Shown piece after piece: positions 1-7,907 of a stretch of 64,000 nt of DNA (position 1 is its first letter; every line of letters begins with the position of its first letter). The DNA is from UBA3478 sp038134285. GTDB lineage: Bacteria; Bacteroidota; Bacteroidia; Flavobacteriales; Flavobacteriaceae. The stretch covers positions 184,968 to 248,967 of the forward strand of contig JAYPUW010000002.1 of NCBI GenBank assembly GCA_038134285.1. The letters are read 5' to 3'. The position numbers were made by a program, and so were the translations under genes. A model generated the notes under the pieces. It had not been told where the DNA came from and searched no databases. It saw only the letters and a list, made by a program, of their open reading frames with translations.

Positions 1-558
1 GAAGCTATACTTAATCCATGGCCTTGGTACGTGTCGGGCCCGCTTATCGCGGCGGTGATGTTTTTTCTCATCCTTTCGGGTCGCAATTTCGGAATGTCAG
101 GAAACCTCAGAACCCTTTGTGCGGTCATTGGCGGAAATAAGGCGTGTGATTTCTTTAAGTTTGATTGGAAGTCTCAGCGCTGGAATCTCGTTTTCAGCGT
201 TGGTGCTATAGTAGGTGGATATATTGCGATCACTTTCTTGAGCACTGACGTATCGGTTGATATTTCAGAAAACACCATTCAATGGCTTCAGCAATACGGA
301 TTCAATGATGGAGGAAGAGCTTATTTACCAGAACAACTTTTCTCTATTGAGGCGCTTTCGAATCCAAAAAGTTTAATTCTCATTGCCGTTGGAGGCTTTT
401 TAGTGGGCTTTGGATCTCGCTATGCAGGTGGATGCACCTCAGGTCATGCCATATCAGGTCTCAGTGATCTTCAGCTTCCTTCATTAATTGCAGTAATTGG
501 CTTTTTCGCTGGAGGACTTTTAATGGTTCATTTTATTTACCCACTTATATTCGCTTAA
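1..558 (+). CDS. YeeE/YedE family sulfur-compound transporter, first half (5' end outside window)
   Basis: This is an inner-membrane protein of the YeeE/YedE family. Members such as TsuA carry thiosulfate or related sulfur species through conserved cysteines. The reading frame is open to the left edge, so the start lies outside the window. A GTG at 31 is not the start, because the codons before it encode LNPWPWY, the usual beginning of this family. The hallmark GGCTSGH motif is present, with its cysteine codon at 433-435, between two hydrophobic segments near the C-terminus. The gene stops 3 nt before a second, shorter family member, and the two probably form one split transporter. The substrate is inferred from the family only; no sulfur enzyme is visible beside it inside the window. 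Confidence 0.85.
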   Translation, partial: EAILNPWPWYVSGPLIAAVMFFLILSGRNFGMSGNLRTLCAVIGGNKACDFFKFDWKSQRWNLVFSVGAIVGGYIAITFLSTDVSVDISENTIQWLQQYGFNDGGRAYLPEQLFSIEALSNPKSLILIAVGGFLVGFGSRYAGGCTSGHAISGLSDLQLPSLIAVIGFFAGGLLMVHFIYPLIFA

Positions 559-561
559 TTC

Positions 562-978
562 ATGATACAAACTATAAAATACCTACTTACCGGAATCGCT
601 TTTGGCATCATTATGTTCAAGTCAGAAGCAGCCTCTTGGTTTAGAATTGTTGAGATGTTCCAGTTCGATTCGTTTCATATGTACGGAATTATAGGTTCAG
701 CCCTAGCCGTAGGAGTCATCGGAATTCAGCTGATTAAACGCAATAAAGTGAAATCCTTTTCAGGCCAAGAAATTATCATTCCACAAAAAACAAAGGGATG
801 GAAAAACTATTTGTTTGGCGGAACCATTTTTGGTCTTGGTTGGGGTCTTGCTGGTGCATGTCCTGGCCCGATTTTTACGCTAATAGGAGCAGGATTTTTA
901 CCCGTAATTGTTGTTTTGGCCTCAGCCATTGCAGGAACTTTCGTTTACGGAATGCTTCGCCCCGAGCTACCTCATTAA
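562..978 (+). CDS. YeeE/YedE family sulfur-compound transporter, second half
   Basis: This 138-residue membrane protein belongs to the same family and is translated directly after its partner (3 nt gap). It has about four hydrophobic helices and the GACPGP motif with Cys100 (codon 859-861), the counterpart of the second conserved cysteine in full-length YeeE/TsuA. Full-length proteins carry both cysteine motifs in one chain, whereas here each chain has one. I infer that the two proteins pair in the membrane to pass thiosulfate or persulfide sulfur. In this phylum such pairs often sit beside rhodanese or metallo-beta-lactamase genes, which would be to the left, outside the window. Confidence 0.85.
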   Translation: MIQTIKYLLTGIAFGIIMFKSEAASWFRIVEMFQFDSFHMYGIIGSALAVGVIGIQLIKRNKVKSFSGQEIIIPQKTKGWKNYLFGGTIFGLGWGLAGACPGPIFTLIGAGFLPVIVVLASAIAGTFVYGMLRPELPH

Positions 979-1017
979 TTTGTTTAATAAATTTTAATTA
1001 AAGTTAAACAGAATTAG

Positions 1018-1025
1018 TATCTTTG
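1018..1025 (+). promoter_or_regulatory. TAnnTTTG (-7) promoter box of folE
   Basis: The sequence is TATCTTTG, an exact match to the Bacteroidota sigma-factor -7 box. It ends 32 nt before the folE start. I see no clear TTG at the -33 position with the expected 19-21 nt spacing. Confidence 0.65.
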
Positions 1026-1057
1026 GTAGTGTTGCGTTAATAAAACGATACACTGCT

Positions 1058-1759
1058 ATGAGCAATTCAAAAACACTTGTTGAAAAAGCGCTTTCGTCAA
1101 AGGCGTTTGTTGATCTAGATATAGACGAGATTGGTGACGATCACCTTTACACAGGATTAGAGACACCCCTAAGAGAAGACGCTTTCGAACAAAGTGATTC
1201 CGAGAAAAAAAAGCAAATTGCTGTGCTTTTCGCGGAAATCATGCATGTAATAGGACTCGATCTCACAGACGATTCATTGAGAGGCACTCCTATGCGCGTC
1301 GCCAAAATGTTTATCGACGAGATTTTCTCAGGGCTGAACCCAGCAAATAAACCTAAGGTGGCGTTGTTTGAAAACAAATACGAATACGGGCAAATGCTAG
1401 TAGAAAAAAACATCACCTTTTATTCAAACTGCGAACACCATTTCGTGCCAATTATTGGGCAGGCTCATGTGGCCTATATTTCTTCGGGTAAGGTAATCGG
1501 GTTATCTAAACTCAACAGGATTGTTCAATATTATGCCAAGCGACCTCAAGTTCAAGAGCGCCTCACAAATCAGATTGGCACAGATTTACAGGCCATACTT
1601 GGCACTGAAGATGTTGCTGTGATCATCGATGCCAAACACCTTTGCGTTTCTTCGCGCGGAATTAAAGATGACACCTCGGCTACAGTCACCTCATTCTACG
1701 GTGGACAATTTGAACAAACAGAAAAATTAGCTGAATTACACCGTTATATCTACGGATAA
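1058..1759 (+). CDS. folE: GTP cyclohydrolase I (FolE)
   Basis: FolE converts GTP to 7,8-dihydroneopterin triphosphate, the first step of folate and pterin synthesis, in the cytoplasm. The 233-residue length fits the family. The zinc ligands are visible as Cys125 and His128 in NCEHHF and Cys196 in HLCVSSRG. The GLSKLNRIV and RPQVQERL segments of the active-site barrel are also intact. The N-terminal 50 residues are a variable acidic extension. The stop codon shares one base with the start of the following glutathione peroxidase gene (TAATG), so the two are translationally coupled and transcribed from the promoter at 1018. Confidence 0.96.
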   Translation: MSNSKTLVEKALSSKAFVDLDIDEIGDDHLYTGLETPLREDAFEQSDSEKKKQIAVLFAEIMHVIGLDLTDDSLRGTPMRVAKMFIDEIFSGLNPANKPKVALFENKYEYGQMLVEKNITFYSNCEHHFVPIIGQAHVAYISSGKVIGLSKLNRIVQYYAKRPQVQERLTNQIGTDLQAILGTEDVAVIIDAKHLCVSSRGIKDDTSATVTSFYGGQFEQTEKLAELHRYIYG

Positions 1760-2295
1760 TGAAACTGGTCGATTCGATAAAAAATAGTTTGCTTAAAATG
1801 AACAGTACGCCTAGTACGCCACGGCCCATGCCAAACATAAAAATCAGAAAGCTAAACGGTAAATCCATCGAATGGGAAGAATTTGAAGATAAATATTTGC
1901 TTATTGTAAATGTAGCCTCGAACTGTGGTTTTACCCCCCAGTACAAGAAGCTTCAGGCGCTATATGAGCAATACCAAGAACGACTTGAGGTAATTGGAGT
2001 TCCCTGCAATCAATTTGGGGCTCAAGAACCGGGGTCGGCTGAAGATATTCAGTCTTTCTGCTCTTTTAATTTTGGAGTGAGTTTCACGATGACGGAAAAG
2101 GTAAAAGTAAAAGGTCCTCAAGCGCATTCACTTTACAAATGGCTGACCTCAAAAGAAGAAAATGGGGTAAAATCTAGCACGGTGAAATGGAATTTTCAAA
2201 AATACCTCATCAGTCCAGAGCGTGTTTTGATCGATTTGTATCTTTCTACTACAGATCCGACATCATCAAAAATAACCAAGCACTTTGAAGGATAA
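1759..2295 (+). CDS. Glutathione peroxidase family protein (thiol peroxidase)
   Basis: The product reduces hydrogen peroxide or lipid hydroperoxides. In bacteria this family usually takes electrons from thioredoxin rather than glutathione. It is a cysteine form: the peroxidatic residue is Cys56 in NVASNCGFT, with no selenocysteine codon. The partner residues are visible as Gln in PCNQFGAQEPG and Trp-Asn in VKWNFQKYLI. The first 25 residues are not typical of the family and have no strong hydrophobic core, so the true start could be an internal ATG (codon 14 or 24). The gene is coupled to folE upstream and overlaps the next gene by 11 nt. Confidence 0.92.
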   Translation: MKLVDSIKNSLLKMNSTPSTPRPMPNIKIRKLNGKSIEWEEFEDKYLLIVNVASNCGFTPQYKKLQALYEQYQERLEVIGVPCNQFGAQEPGSAEDIQSFCSFNFGVSFTMTEKVKVKGPQAHSLYKWLTSKEENGVKSSTVKWNFQKYLISPERVLIDLYLSTTDPTSSKITKHFEG

Positions 2296-2692
2296 AAAGC
2301 CCGATTCAGTTGTTTATAACGAAGAAAGCGCACAATTCGATGCTTACTTGAAGCCTTACGCTACCAACGTAACAGGGCCAGTAATCAAACCCACCGACCT
2401 AACTGGATGGAAGCAGCGGGGTGCACATCAAGTCAATGCTCGCTTTAAGGCACGTATTGATGAATTGAAAAAGGCATACGAGACTATGATGAAAGAGGTT
2501 GAAGACAACCGCAAGGTGTATCAGGCCTCATTCAGTTTTGAGCCTGTGGTGGGTAAAACGTACCACTTGTATTCAAAGCCTGGAAAAGGGCTCTTCTTAT
2601 CCATCTTGAGCCCTGAAGAATGCAACTTCGAACTCGAGGGTTCTTACCGCTTAGACGCCGACCAAACCTGGACACGGGTTGGAGATCATTGA
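2285..2692 (+). CDS. DUF2452 family protein
   Basis: This is a conserved protein of unknown function common in Bacteroidota. I recognise the family from its layout: PDSVVYNEE near the start, LKPYATNVTGP, a central helical stretch rich in Lys and Glu, then FSFEPVVGKTYHLY and SPEECNFELEGSYRL. There is no signal peptide or membrane segment, so it is probably cytoplasmic. I chose the TTG start at 2285 because no ATG precedes the conserved N-terminus and it overlaps the peroxidase stop by 11 nt, as expected for coupled genes. No enzymatic motif is evident. Confidence 0.82.
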   Translation: MKDKKPDSVVYNEESAQFDAYLKPYATNVTGPVIKPTDLTGWKQRGAHQVNARFKARIDELKKAYETMMKEVEDNRKVYQASFSFEPVVGKTYHLYSKPGKGLFLSILSPEECNFELEGSYRLDADQTWTRVGDH

Positions 2693-2774
2693 CCTTACGG
2701 CCAATTTTCCCGCTGCGAACATGATGAAAATAGGTTCAAGGACACCGGCTGCGCTGGTGCATTTGACAAAAACA

Positions 2775-2815
2775 AAAGCCCAAACAAGCAAGGCTTGATG
2801 GGCTTTAATTTTTTT
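2775..2815 (+). terminator. Intrinsic terminator after the folE-DUF2452 operon
   Basis: An inverted repeat AAAGCCCA (2775-2782) / TGGGCTTT (2799-2806) encloses a second short stem CAAGC/GCTTG. It is followed by a run of seven T at 2809-2815. It lies 83 nt past the DUF2452 stop. Confidence 0.75.
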
Positions 2816-2818
2816 ATC

Positions 2819-2837
2819 AAAACAGCCCTACGGGCTG
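2819..2837 (-). terminator. Terminator-like hairpin downstream of tRNA-Leu
   Basis: On the minus strand CAGCCC-GTA-GGGCTG is followed by TTTT. It begins about 20 nt past the tRNA-Leu 3' end, so it probably ends that transcript. The T run is short. Confidence 0.6.
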
Positions 2838-2856
2838 CCTTAAAGCTGCTTATTTG

Positions 2857-2938
2857 TACCTTGGGTGGGAATCGAACCCACACTTCCGAAGAAACTGGAT
2901 TTTGAATCCAGCGCGTCTACCAATTCCGCCACCAAGGC
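2857..2938 (-). tRNA. tRNA-Leu (anticodon CAA)
   Basis: An 82-nt class II tRNA folds on the minus strand: acceptor stem GCCTTGG/CCAAGGT (one G-U pair), D-arm, anticodon stem CTGGA/TCCAG with loop TTCAAAA giving anticodon CAA, a variable arm, and T-arm GTGGG-TTCGATT-CCCAC. The discriminator base is A. The genome encodes CAA rather than CCA after it, so the CCA end must be added enzymatically. Confidence 0.95.
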
Positions 2939-3022
2939 AAGTGGACGGCAAAATTAGTAAATATTTTGTGTTTAACGCCTGGTTTTTTTAAGTAGGCATG
3001 ATGGGTAGGTGAATAATTTATT

Positions 3023-3030
3023 TAAATTTG
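3023..3030 (+). promoter_or_regulatory. TAnnTTTG (-7) promoter box of prs
   Basis: TAAATTTG lies 27 nt before the prs start codon, in the gap between the divergent tRNA-Leu and prs. Confidence 0.65.
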
Positions 3031-3057
3031 CACCTCTCTTAAAATGAGGCGATTTGC

Positions 3058-3999
3058 ATGTCTAGCACTACACTCACCCCGAAGATTTTTGCCTGTACGC
3101 AAAGTACTGCTCTCGCAGAGCGCATTGCAGAGGCCTACGATATGCCTTTAGGCCAGGTGAATTTTTCTAGATATTCAGATGGTGAGTTTCAGCCTAGCTT
3201 TGAAGAATCAGTTCGAGGTACACGTGTTTTCATTATCGGTTCTACAAATCCGAGCTCTGAGAATTTGATGGAAATGTTGCTAATGCTTGATGCCGCAAAA
3301 CGCGCTTCAGCAAGGCACATTACGGCAGTTATGCCATACTTCGGATGGGCACGACAAGACCGCAAAGACAAGCCAAGAGTTCCGATCGCAGCAAAACTCG
3401 TTGCCAAGATGCTCGAGACGGCTGGGGCAACACGTATTATCACTATGGATCTTCACGCAGATCAGATCCAGGGTTTCTTTGAGAAACCTGTTGACCATCT
3501 TTTTGCTTCTACTATATTTCTGCCTTACATCAAGAGTCTAAACTTGACCAACTTGTGCATGGCTTCACCTGACATGGGGGGTTCTAAACGTGCATATATG
3601 TATTCAAAGGCATTAGAATCTGATGTAGTTATTTGTTACAAGCAGAGAGAGAAGGCCAATATAGTCACTCATATGGAGCTAATTGGTGAAGTTGAAGGAA
3701 AGAACGTAGTGCTCGTAGACGACATGGTAGATACCGCTGGTACACTGACTCGTGCAGCCGACCTCATGATTGAGAGAGGAGCATTGAGCGTTAGAGCGAT
3801 TACGACTCACGGAATTCTATCTGGCGATGCCTACAAGAGAATAGAACAATCGAAATTGAGTGAATTGATCATTACAGACTCGATTGACAAGAAACACGAA
3901 TCAGAGAAGATTAAGGTACTTGGATGTGCTGAATTATTTGCCGATGTCATGCATCGTGTGCACAACAACACCTCAATCTCATCAAAGTTTATACTTTAA
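3058..3999 (+). CDS. prs: Ribose-phosphate pyrophosphokinase
   Basis: Prs makes phosphoribosyl pyrophosphate from ribose 5-phosphate and ATP, feeding purine, pyrimidine, histidine and NAD synthesis. Length (313 residues) is typical. Visible motifs are the flexible-loop region FGWARQDRKDKPR, the metal-binding TMDLHADQIQGFF, and the PRPP-binding loop VVLVDDMVDTAGTL at about residues 217-230. rplY follows 9 nt later, the same prs-rplY order seen in many bacteria, so the two form an operon that ends at the terminator at 4679. Confidence 0.97.
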   Translation: MSSTTLTPKIFACTQSTALAERIAEAYDMPLGQVNFSRYSDGEFQPSFEESVRGTRVFIIGSTNPSSENLMEMLLMLDAAKRASARHITAVMPYFGWARQDRKDKPRVPIAAKLVAKMLETAGATRIITMDLHADQIQGFFEKPVDHLFASTIFLPYIKSLNLTNLCMASPDMGGSKRAYMYSKALESDVVICYKQREKANIVTHMELIGEVEGKNVVLVDDMVDTAGTLTRAADLMIERGALSVRAITTHGILSGDAYKRIEQSKLSELIITDSIDKKHESEKIKVLGCAELFADVMHRVHNNTSISSKFIL

Positions 4000-4008
4000 T
4001 TTTTATAC

Positions 4009-4644
4009 ATGCAATCAATTACAATCAAAGGATCTAAAAGAGAAAGCGTGGGCAAGAAGGCTAGTAAGGCCCTACGTAATGCTGAAATGGTCCCTTGCGT
4101 GCTTTACGGGGGGGATGCGCCAATTCATTTTATGGCAGAAGAAAAAAGCTTCAAATCCCTAGTGTACACTGCTAATGCACACACTGTGGTAATTGAGCTT
4201 AATGACGGAGGACGTTTTGAGGCAGTACTTCAAGACATTCAATTTCATCCGGTTACCGACAGAATTCTTCACATTGACTTCTATCAATTATTTGAAGACA
4301 AGCCTGTAACAATGAACATTCCCGTTAAATTAAACGGTAATGCTCCTGGGGTGATGAATGGAGGACGCTTGATGTTTAGAAACAGAAAGCTTACTGTCAA
4401 GGCTCTTCCGGCAAACCTTCCGGATGTCATCAATGTTGACATTTCGAATCTACGTATTGGAGGTACCATTTCGGTTGGTGATGTGCTCTCAGAAGAGTAC
4501 ACCTTTATGCATCCTGACAATACTTCTATCGTTCAGGTTAAAACTTCTAGAAACGCTGTTGAAGAAGAGGAAGAAACTGAAGAAGGTGCAGAAGGGGCCG
4601 CAGAAGCTACTGCTACTGAAGAAACTTCTGAAGCGGCTGAATAA
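4009..4644 (+). CDS. rplY: 50S ribosomal protein L25 (long, CTC-type)
   Basis: L25 binds 5S rRNA in the large ribosomal subunit. This is the long general-stress CTC form: an N-terminal L25 beta-barrel (about residues 1-95, starting MQSITIKGSKRESVGKKASK) and a C-terminal TL5/CTC beta domain (about 96-185). The last 30 residues are an acidic tail rich in Glu, Ala and Thr, which is common in Bacteroidota. It follows prs by 9 nt. Confidence 0.95.
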   Translation: MQSITIKGSKRESVGKKASKALRNAEMVPCVLYGGDAPIHFMAEEKSFKSLVYTANAHTVVIELNDGGRFEAVLQDIQFHPVTDRILHIDFYQLFEDKPVTMNIPVKLNGNAPGVMNGGRLMFRNRKLTVKALPANLPDVINVDISNLRIGGTISVGDVLSEEYTFMHPDNTSIVQVKTSRNAVEEEEETEEGAEGAAEATATEETSEAAE

Positions 4645-4658
4645 CAATAGTCAGACTT

Positions 4659-4666
4659 TATATTTG
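4659..4666 (+). promoter_or_regulatory. Orphan TAnnTTTG box before the rplY terminator
   Basis: TATATTTG lies 15 nt after the rplY stop and 12 nt before the terminator hairpin. If active, it would make a transcript of only about 40 nt. A chance match is equally possible. Confidence 0.25.
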
Positions 4667-4678
4667 AATAACGCAGGC

Positions 4679-4711
4679 CTAGCCCCCTTTCACAGGGGGC
4701 TAGTCTTTTTT
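4679..4711 (+). terminator. Intrinsic terminator of prs-rplY
   Basis: A perfect 10-bp stem, CTAGCCCCCT (4679-4688) / AGGGGGCTAG (4694-4703) with a 5-nt loop, is followed by TCTTTTTT. This is a strong rho-independent terminator. Confidence 0.92.
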
Positions 4712-4712
4712 C

Positions 4713-4720
4713 TAAATTTG
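4713..4720 (+). promoter_or_regulatory. TAnnTTTG (-7) promoter box of pth
   Basis: TAAATTTG starts directly after the T-tract of the preceding terminator and 29 nt before pth. Confidence 0.6.
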
Positions 4721-4749
4721 CTTTACTTCTAGTCATTGCAATCTAGCTC

Positions 4750-5316
4750 ATGAAAAAGTTCCTCATCGTCGGTTTAGGAAATATCGGTCCAGAATACGAA
4801 GAGACACGCCACAATATTGGCTTTAAGATCGTTGACACCCTAAACTCAGATCTAGAGGGTGAATATAAAGAAGTGAAACACGGAAGGCTATCACAGGTGC
4901 GCTATAAGGGCCGTGAACTTTACTTGCTGAAGCCGAACACCTACATGAATCTCAGTGGAAAGGCGGTGAGCTATTGGATGCAACAAGAGAAAATCAGACT
5001 CGACGGATTGCTTATTGTAACTGATGACTTGAATCTCCCGTTCGGAACCCTCCGAATCAAGGCGAAAGGAAGTGATGGAGGACATAACGGCTTAAAGGAC
5101 ATTCAAGCGTGTTTAGGCACCACCAACTATCCGCGTTTTAGATTCGGCATTGGAGCAGACTTTTCTAAAGGGGAACAGGTTGACTATGTTCTCGGAAGTT
5201 GGGATTTAGCAGAAAAAGATCAGCTAAGAGAACGACTCGCTAAAGCGACCGAAGCCATCAAAACCATTGTCTTTAATGGACTAGAGGTAGCTATGAATAC
5301 ATTCAATAATACATAG
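4750..5316 (+). CDS. pth: Peptidyl-tRNA hydrolase
   Basis: Pth releases peptides from prematurely dropped peptidyl-tRNA so the tRNA can be reused. The 188-residue protein has the family signature at its N-terminus: Asn11 in GLGNIGPEYEETRHNIGF and the catalytic His21. The VTDDLNLPFG segment supplies the catalytic-network Asp, and GSDGGHNGLKDI the tRNA-binding Asn. ribF follows 17 nt later. Confidence 0.97.
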   Translation: MKKFLIVGLGNIGPEYEETRHNIGFKIVDTLNSDLEGEYKEVKHGRLSQVRYKGRELYLLKPNTYMNLSGKAVSYWMQQEKIRLDGLLIVTDDLNLPFGTLRIKAKGSDGGHNGLKDIQACLGTTNYPRFRFGIGADFSKGEQVDYVLGSWDLAEKDQLRERLAKATEAIKTIVFNGLEVAMNTFNNT

Positions 5317-5333
5317 TTGACATATTGCAATTA

Positions 5334-6272
5334 ATGGAACGATTCGACCATATCAATGACTTTACAAACACTAAAGGAACCGTATTGACGATCGGAACCT
5401 TTGACGGTGTGCATATTGGCCACCAAAAAATCATTGAGCAGGTAGTTCAAGTTGCTGCTAAAGAACACCTAAATCCCTGCCTCCTCACCTTCTCACCACA
5501 CCCTAGAGAGGTATTGCAAAAAGATACGAATATCAAGATGCTTACTACCCTAGAAGAGAAGGCCGATCGATTGGAATCCCTGGGGCTGCAAAGCATGATA
5601 GTACACCCTTTTTCTAAAGAATTCTCAAGGCTTACTGCAGGCGAATATGTAGAAGACGTCTTAGTGTCAAAATTAAAAGTCAAGCACCTCATCGTAGGAT
5701 ACGATCACCGTTTTGGCCGCAACCGAGAGGCGGATATAGTAGACCTTTATTATTTCGCCAAGCGTTTTGATTTTAAAGTATCCGAAATCGAAGCCCAAGA
5801 CATTGATGATGTAGCTGTGAGCTCCACTAAAATTCGAACAGCGCTTTCTGAAGGCGTGGTTCACTTAGCCAATCAGTACCTCGGTTACCACTACAGTATT
5901 AGCGGTACCGTATCAAAAGGCAAGGGTTTAGGCAAAACACTAGGTTTTCCGACTGCAAATCTTGAGCAAATCGATCCAAAGAAACTGCTGCCGACAAATG
6001 GGGTTTACATTATAAGTGTCAACCTTGAAGGAAAATCAGTAAAAGGAATGATGAATATCGGTATCAATCCCACGGTTAATCAAGGAGGATTGCATGCTGA
6101 GGTACATCTTCTTGATTACAATTCAAACCTATACAACAGGCGCATAAGCGTTTCTTTTCACAAGCGCCTTCGCAACGAAAAACGCTTTGAATCCTTAGAA
6201 GCGCTTAGCATCCAGCTGAGAGAGGATAAATCCATGACGCTTAAGTACTTCAAAGAAGGGCTTCTTTCTTAG
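5334..6272 (+). CDS. ribF: Bifunctional riboflavin kinase / FAD synthetase
   Basis: RibF phosphorylates riboflavin to FMN and adenylates FMN to FAD. The 312-residue protein has an N-terminal nucleotidyltransferase domain (TIGTFDGVHIGHQKI, the HxGH motif; later SSTKIRTAL) and a C-terminal flavokinase domain beginning about residue 180 (GKGLGKTLGFPTANL and GVYIISVNLEG). I chose ATG 5334 over an in-frame TTG at 5325 because it places the conserved region at the usual distance from the start. It probably shares the pth transcript. Confidence 0.95.
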   Translation: MERFDHINDFTNTKGTVLTIGTFDGVHIGHQKIIEQVVQVAAKEHLNPCLLTFSPHPREVLQKDTNIKMLTTLEEKADRLESLGLQSMIVHPFSKEFSRLTAGEYVEDVLVSKLKVKHLIVGYDHRFGRNREADIVDLYYFAKRFDFKVSEIEAQDIDDVAVSSTKIRTALSEGVVHLANQYLGYHYSISGTVSKGKGLGKTLGFPTANLEQIDPKKLLPTNGVYIISVNLEGKSVKGMMNIGINPTVNQGGLHAEVHLLDYNSNLYNRRISVSFHKRLRNEKRFESLEALSIQLREDKSMTLKYFKEGLLS

Positions 6273-6279
6273 GTTTTTC

Positions 6280-6287
6280 TACTTTTG
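6280..6287 (+). promoter_or_regulatory. TAnnTTTG (-7) promoter box of serS
   Basis: TACTTTTG ends 16 nt before the serS ATG and begins 8 nt after the ribF stop. Confidence 0.6.
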
Positions 6288-6303
6288 CTCCAAAATCTAA
6301 TTC

Positions 6304-7575
6304 ATGCTTGAACTTCACACCCTACGCGAGTCGAAAGAAACAGTGGTGTCCGCCCTTAAAAAAAGAGGTCTTGATGCCGCTGAATCCATTAATGCAGTAC
6401 TTGCATTAGACGAATCGCGCCGATCACTTCAAGCAGAGCTAGACAATGTTTTAGCCGAAGCTAACCACTTAGCGAAAGAGATAGGTATGCACTTTAAGGC
6501 CGGAAAAGGTGCCGAAGCCGAAGCACTAAAGACCAAAACGGCCGACCTCAAAGAGCGCTCTAAAGTGCTTCAAGAAGAACTAAACGAAAAGGCTGAGGCA
6601 TTAATTGATGCCTTGTATCTCCTTCCGAATACTCCACACGAATCGGTTCCTTCGGGAAAAAATGAAACAGACAACAAAGAAGTTTTCAGCGCAGCTGAGC
6701 TTCCTGAATTGGATCAAGAGGCACTACCACATTGGGAATTAGCTAAGAAATACGACCTCATTGATTTTGAATTAGGGGTGAAAATTGCAGGTGCTGGATT
6801 TCCAGTTTATAAAGGAAAAGGCGCGCGTTTACAACGCGCACTTATAAGCTTTTTCTTAGACAAAAACATAGAAGCTGGATATCTAGAAATTCAACCTCCT
6901 CACGTGGTAAATGCCGCATCGGGTTATGGTACTGGTCAATTACCAGATAAAGAGGGTCAGATGTATCACATCACCAACGACGACCTCTACCTTATCCCGA
7001 CTGCTGAGGTCCCTATAACGAATATTTTGAGGGATGTCATGCTCAACGAATCCGAGCTTCCGATTACTATGACCGCATATACGCCGTGTTTCCGCCGTGA
7101 AGCCGGAAGCTACGGCTCTGACGTGCGCGGATTGAATCGCTTGCATCAATTCGACAAGGTAGAGATTGTTCGCATAGAGAAACCTGAAAATTCATACCAA
7201 GCCCTCGAGGGAATGGTTGAACATGTCAAAACCATACTTGAAGCCCTTGAACTGCCTTATCGCATCTTACAATTGTGTGGTGGAGACCTTGGATTTACCT
7301 CTGCGCTAACCTATGACTTTGAAGTCTATTCGGCGGCTCAAAAACGATGGTTAGAAATCAGCTCGATTTCAAACTTCGAGACTTTTCAGGCGAATCGCTT
7401 GAAGCTTAGAATCAAAGACAATCACGGAAAGAAGACCCTAGCACACACCCTTAATGGAAGTGCTCTAGCACTGCCAAGGGTTTTAGCGGCCTTACTTGAA
7501 AACCATCAAACTCCTGATGGGATATACATTCCAAAGGCTCTAGTGCCCTATACCCATTTTGAGCGCATTAATTAA
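6304..7575 (+). CDS. serS: Serine--tRNA ligase
   Basis: SerRS charges tRNA-Ser. The 423-residue protein has the long N-terminal coiled-coil arm (about residues 1-105, Lys/Glu/Ala rich) that grips the tRNA variable arm. The class II catalytic core follows, with the TAEVPI serine-site segment, motif 2 FRREAGSYGSDVRGL and motif 3 NGSALALPRVLAALLENHQ. DUF4286 and rsmA follow almost without gaps, so this is the first gene of an operon that probably runs to 10987. Confidence 0.97.
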   Translation: MLELHTLRESKETVVSALKKRGLDAAESINAVLALDESRRSLQAELDNVLAEANHLAKEIGMHFKAGKGAEAEALKTKTADLKERSKVLQEELNEKAEALIDALYLLPNTPHESVPSGKNETDNKEVFSAAELPELDQEALPHWELAKKYDLIDFELGVKIAGAGFPVYKGKGARLQRALISFFLDKNIEAGYLEIQPPHVVNAASGYGTGQLPDKEGQMYHITNDDLYLIPTAEVPITNILRDVMLNESELPITMTAYTPCFRREAGSYGSDVRGLNRLHQFDKVEIVRIEKPENSYQALEGMVEHVKTILEALELPYRILQLCGGDLGFTSALTYDFEVYSAAQKRWLEISSISNFETFQANRLKLRIKDNHGKKTLAHTLNGSALALPRVLAALLENHQTPDGIYIPKALVPYTHFERIN

Positions 7576-7577
7576 GG

Positions 7578-7907
7578 ATGGTTATTTACAACGTCACCAC
7601 GTATATAGACAAACACATTGAAGAAGAATGGGTTGCGCATATGCGTGAGACTCATATTCCAATGATGCTCTCGACCGGCAAGTTCAGAGAAGCTACATTT
7701 ACTCGAATTTTATCTGAACAAGAAGAAGGCGGACTGAACTTTTCAGTGCAATACCTCTGTCCTAACAAAGCCACCTTGTATCATTTTTTAGCTGAAGAAC
7801 ATCCGCGTTTCGAGCGTCAACTTCACGACCTATTCGGCACCAAAGCATTGACCTTTACCACAGAGCTTGAGCTTATTGGAAGGGCCCAATTAAATGTCCC
7901 CTCGTGA
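7578..7907 (+). CDS. DUF4286 family protein
   Basis: This small (109-residue) soluble protein belongs to a Bacteroidota family of unknown function. It begins MVIYNVTTYID, with an HIPMMLSTGKF segment and a C-terminal HPRFERQLHDLFG helix, and resembles a ferredoxin-like dimeric alpha-beta fold. It lies 2 nt after serS and its TGA stop overlaps the GTG start of rsmA (GTGA), so it is translated with rsmA. No catalytic residues can be named. Confidence 0.8.
   Translation: MVIYNVTTYIDKHIEEEWVAHMRETHIPMMLSTGKFREATFTRILSEQEEGGLNFSVQYLCPNKATLYHFLAEEHPRFERQLHDLFGTKALTFTTELELIGRAQLNVPS

Noticed and set aside
4424..4732. Second-frame 102-codon stretch over the end of rplY
   Set aside because: It is a frame shadow of the acidic rplY tail and continues through the terminator, so it is not a gene.
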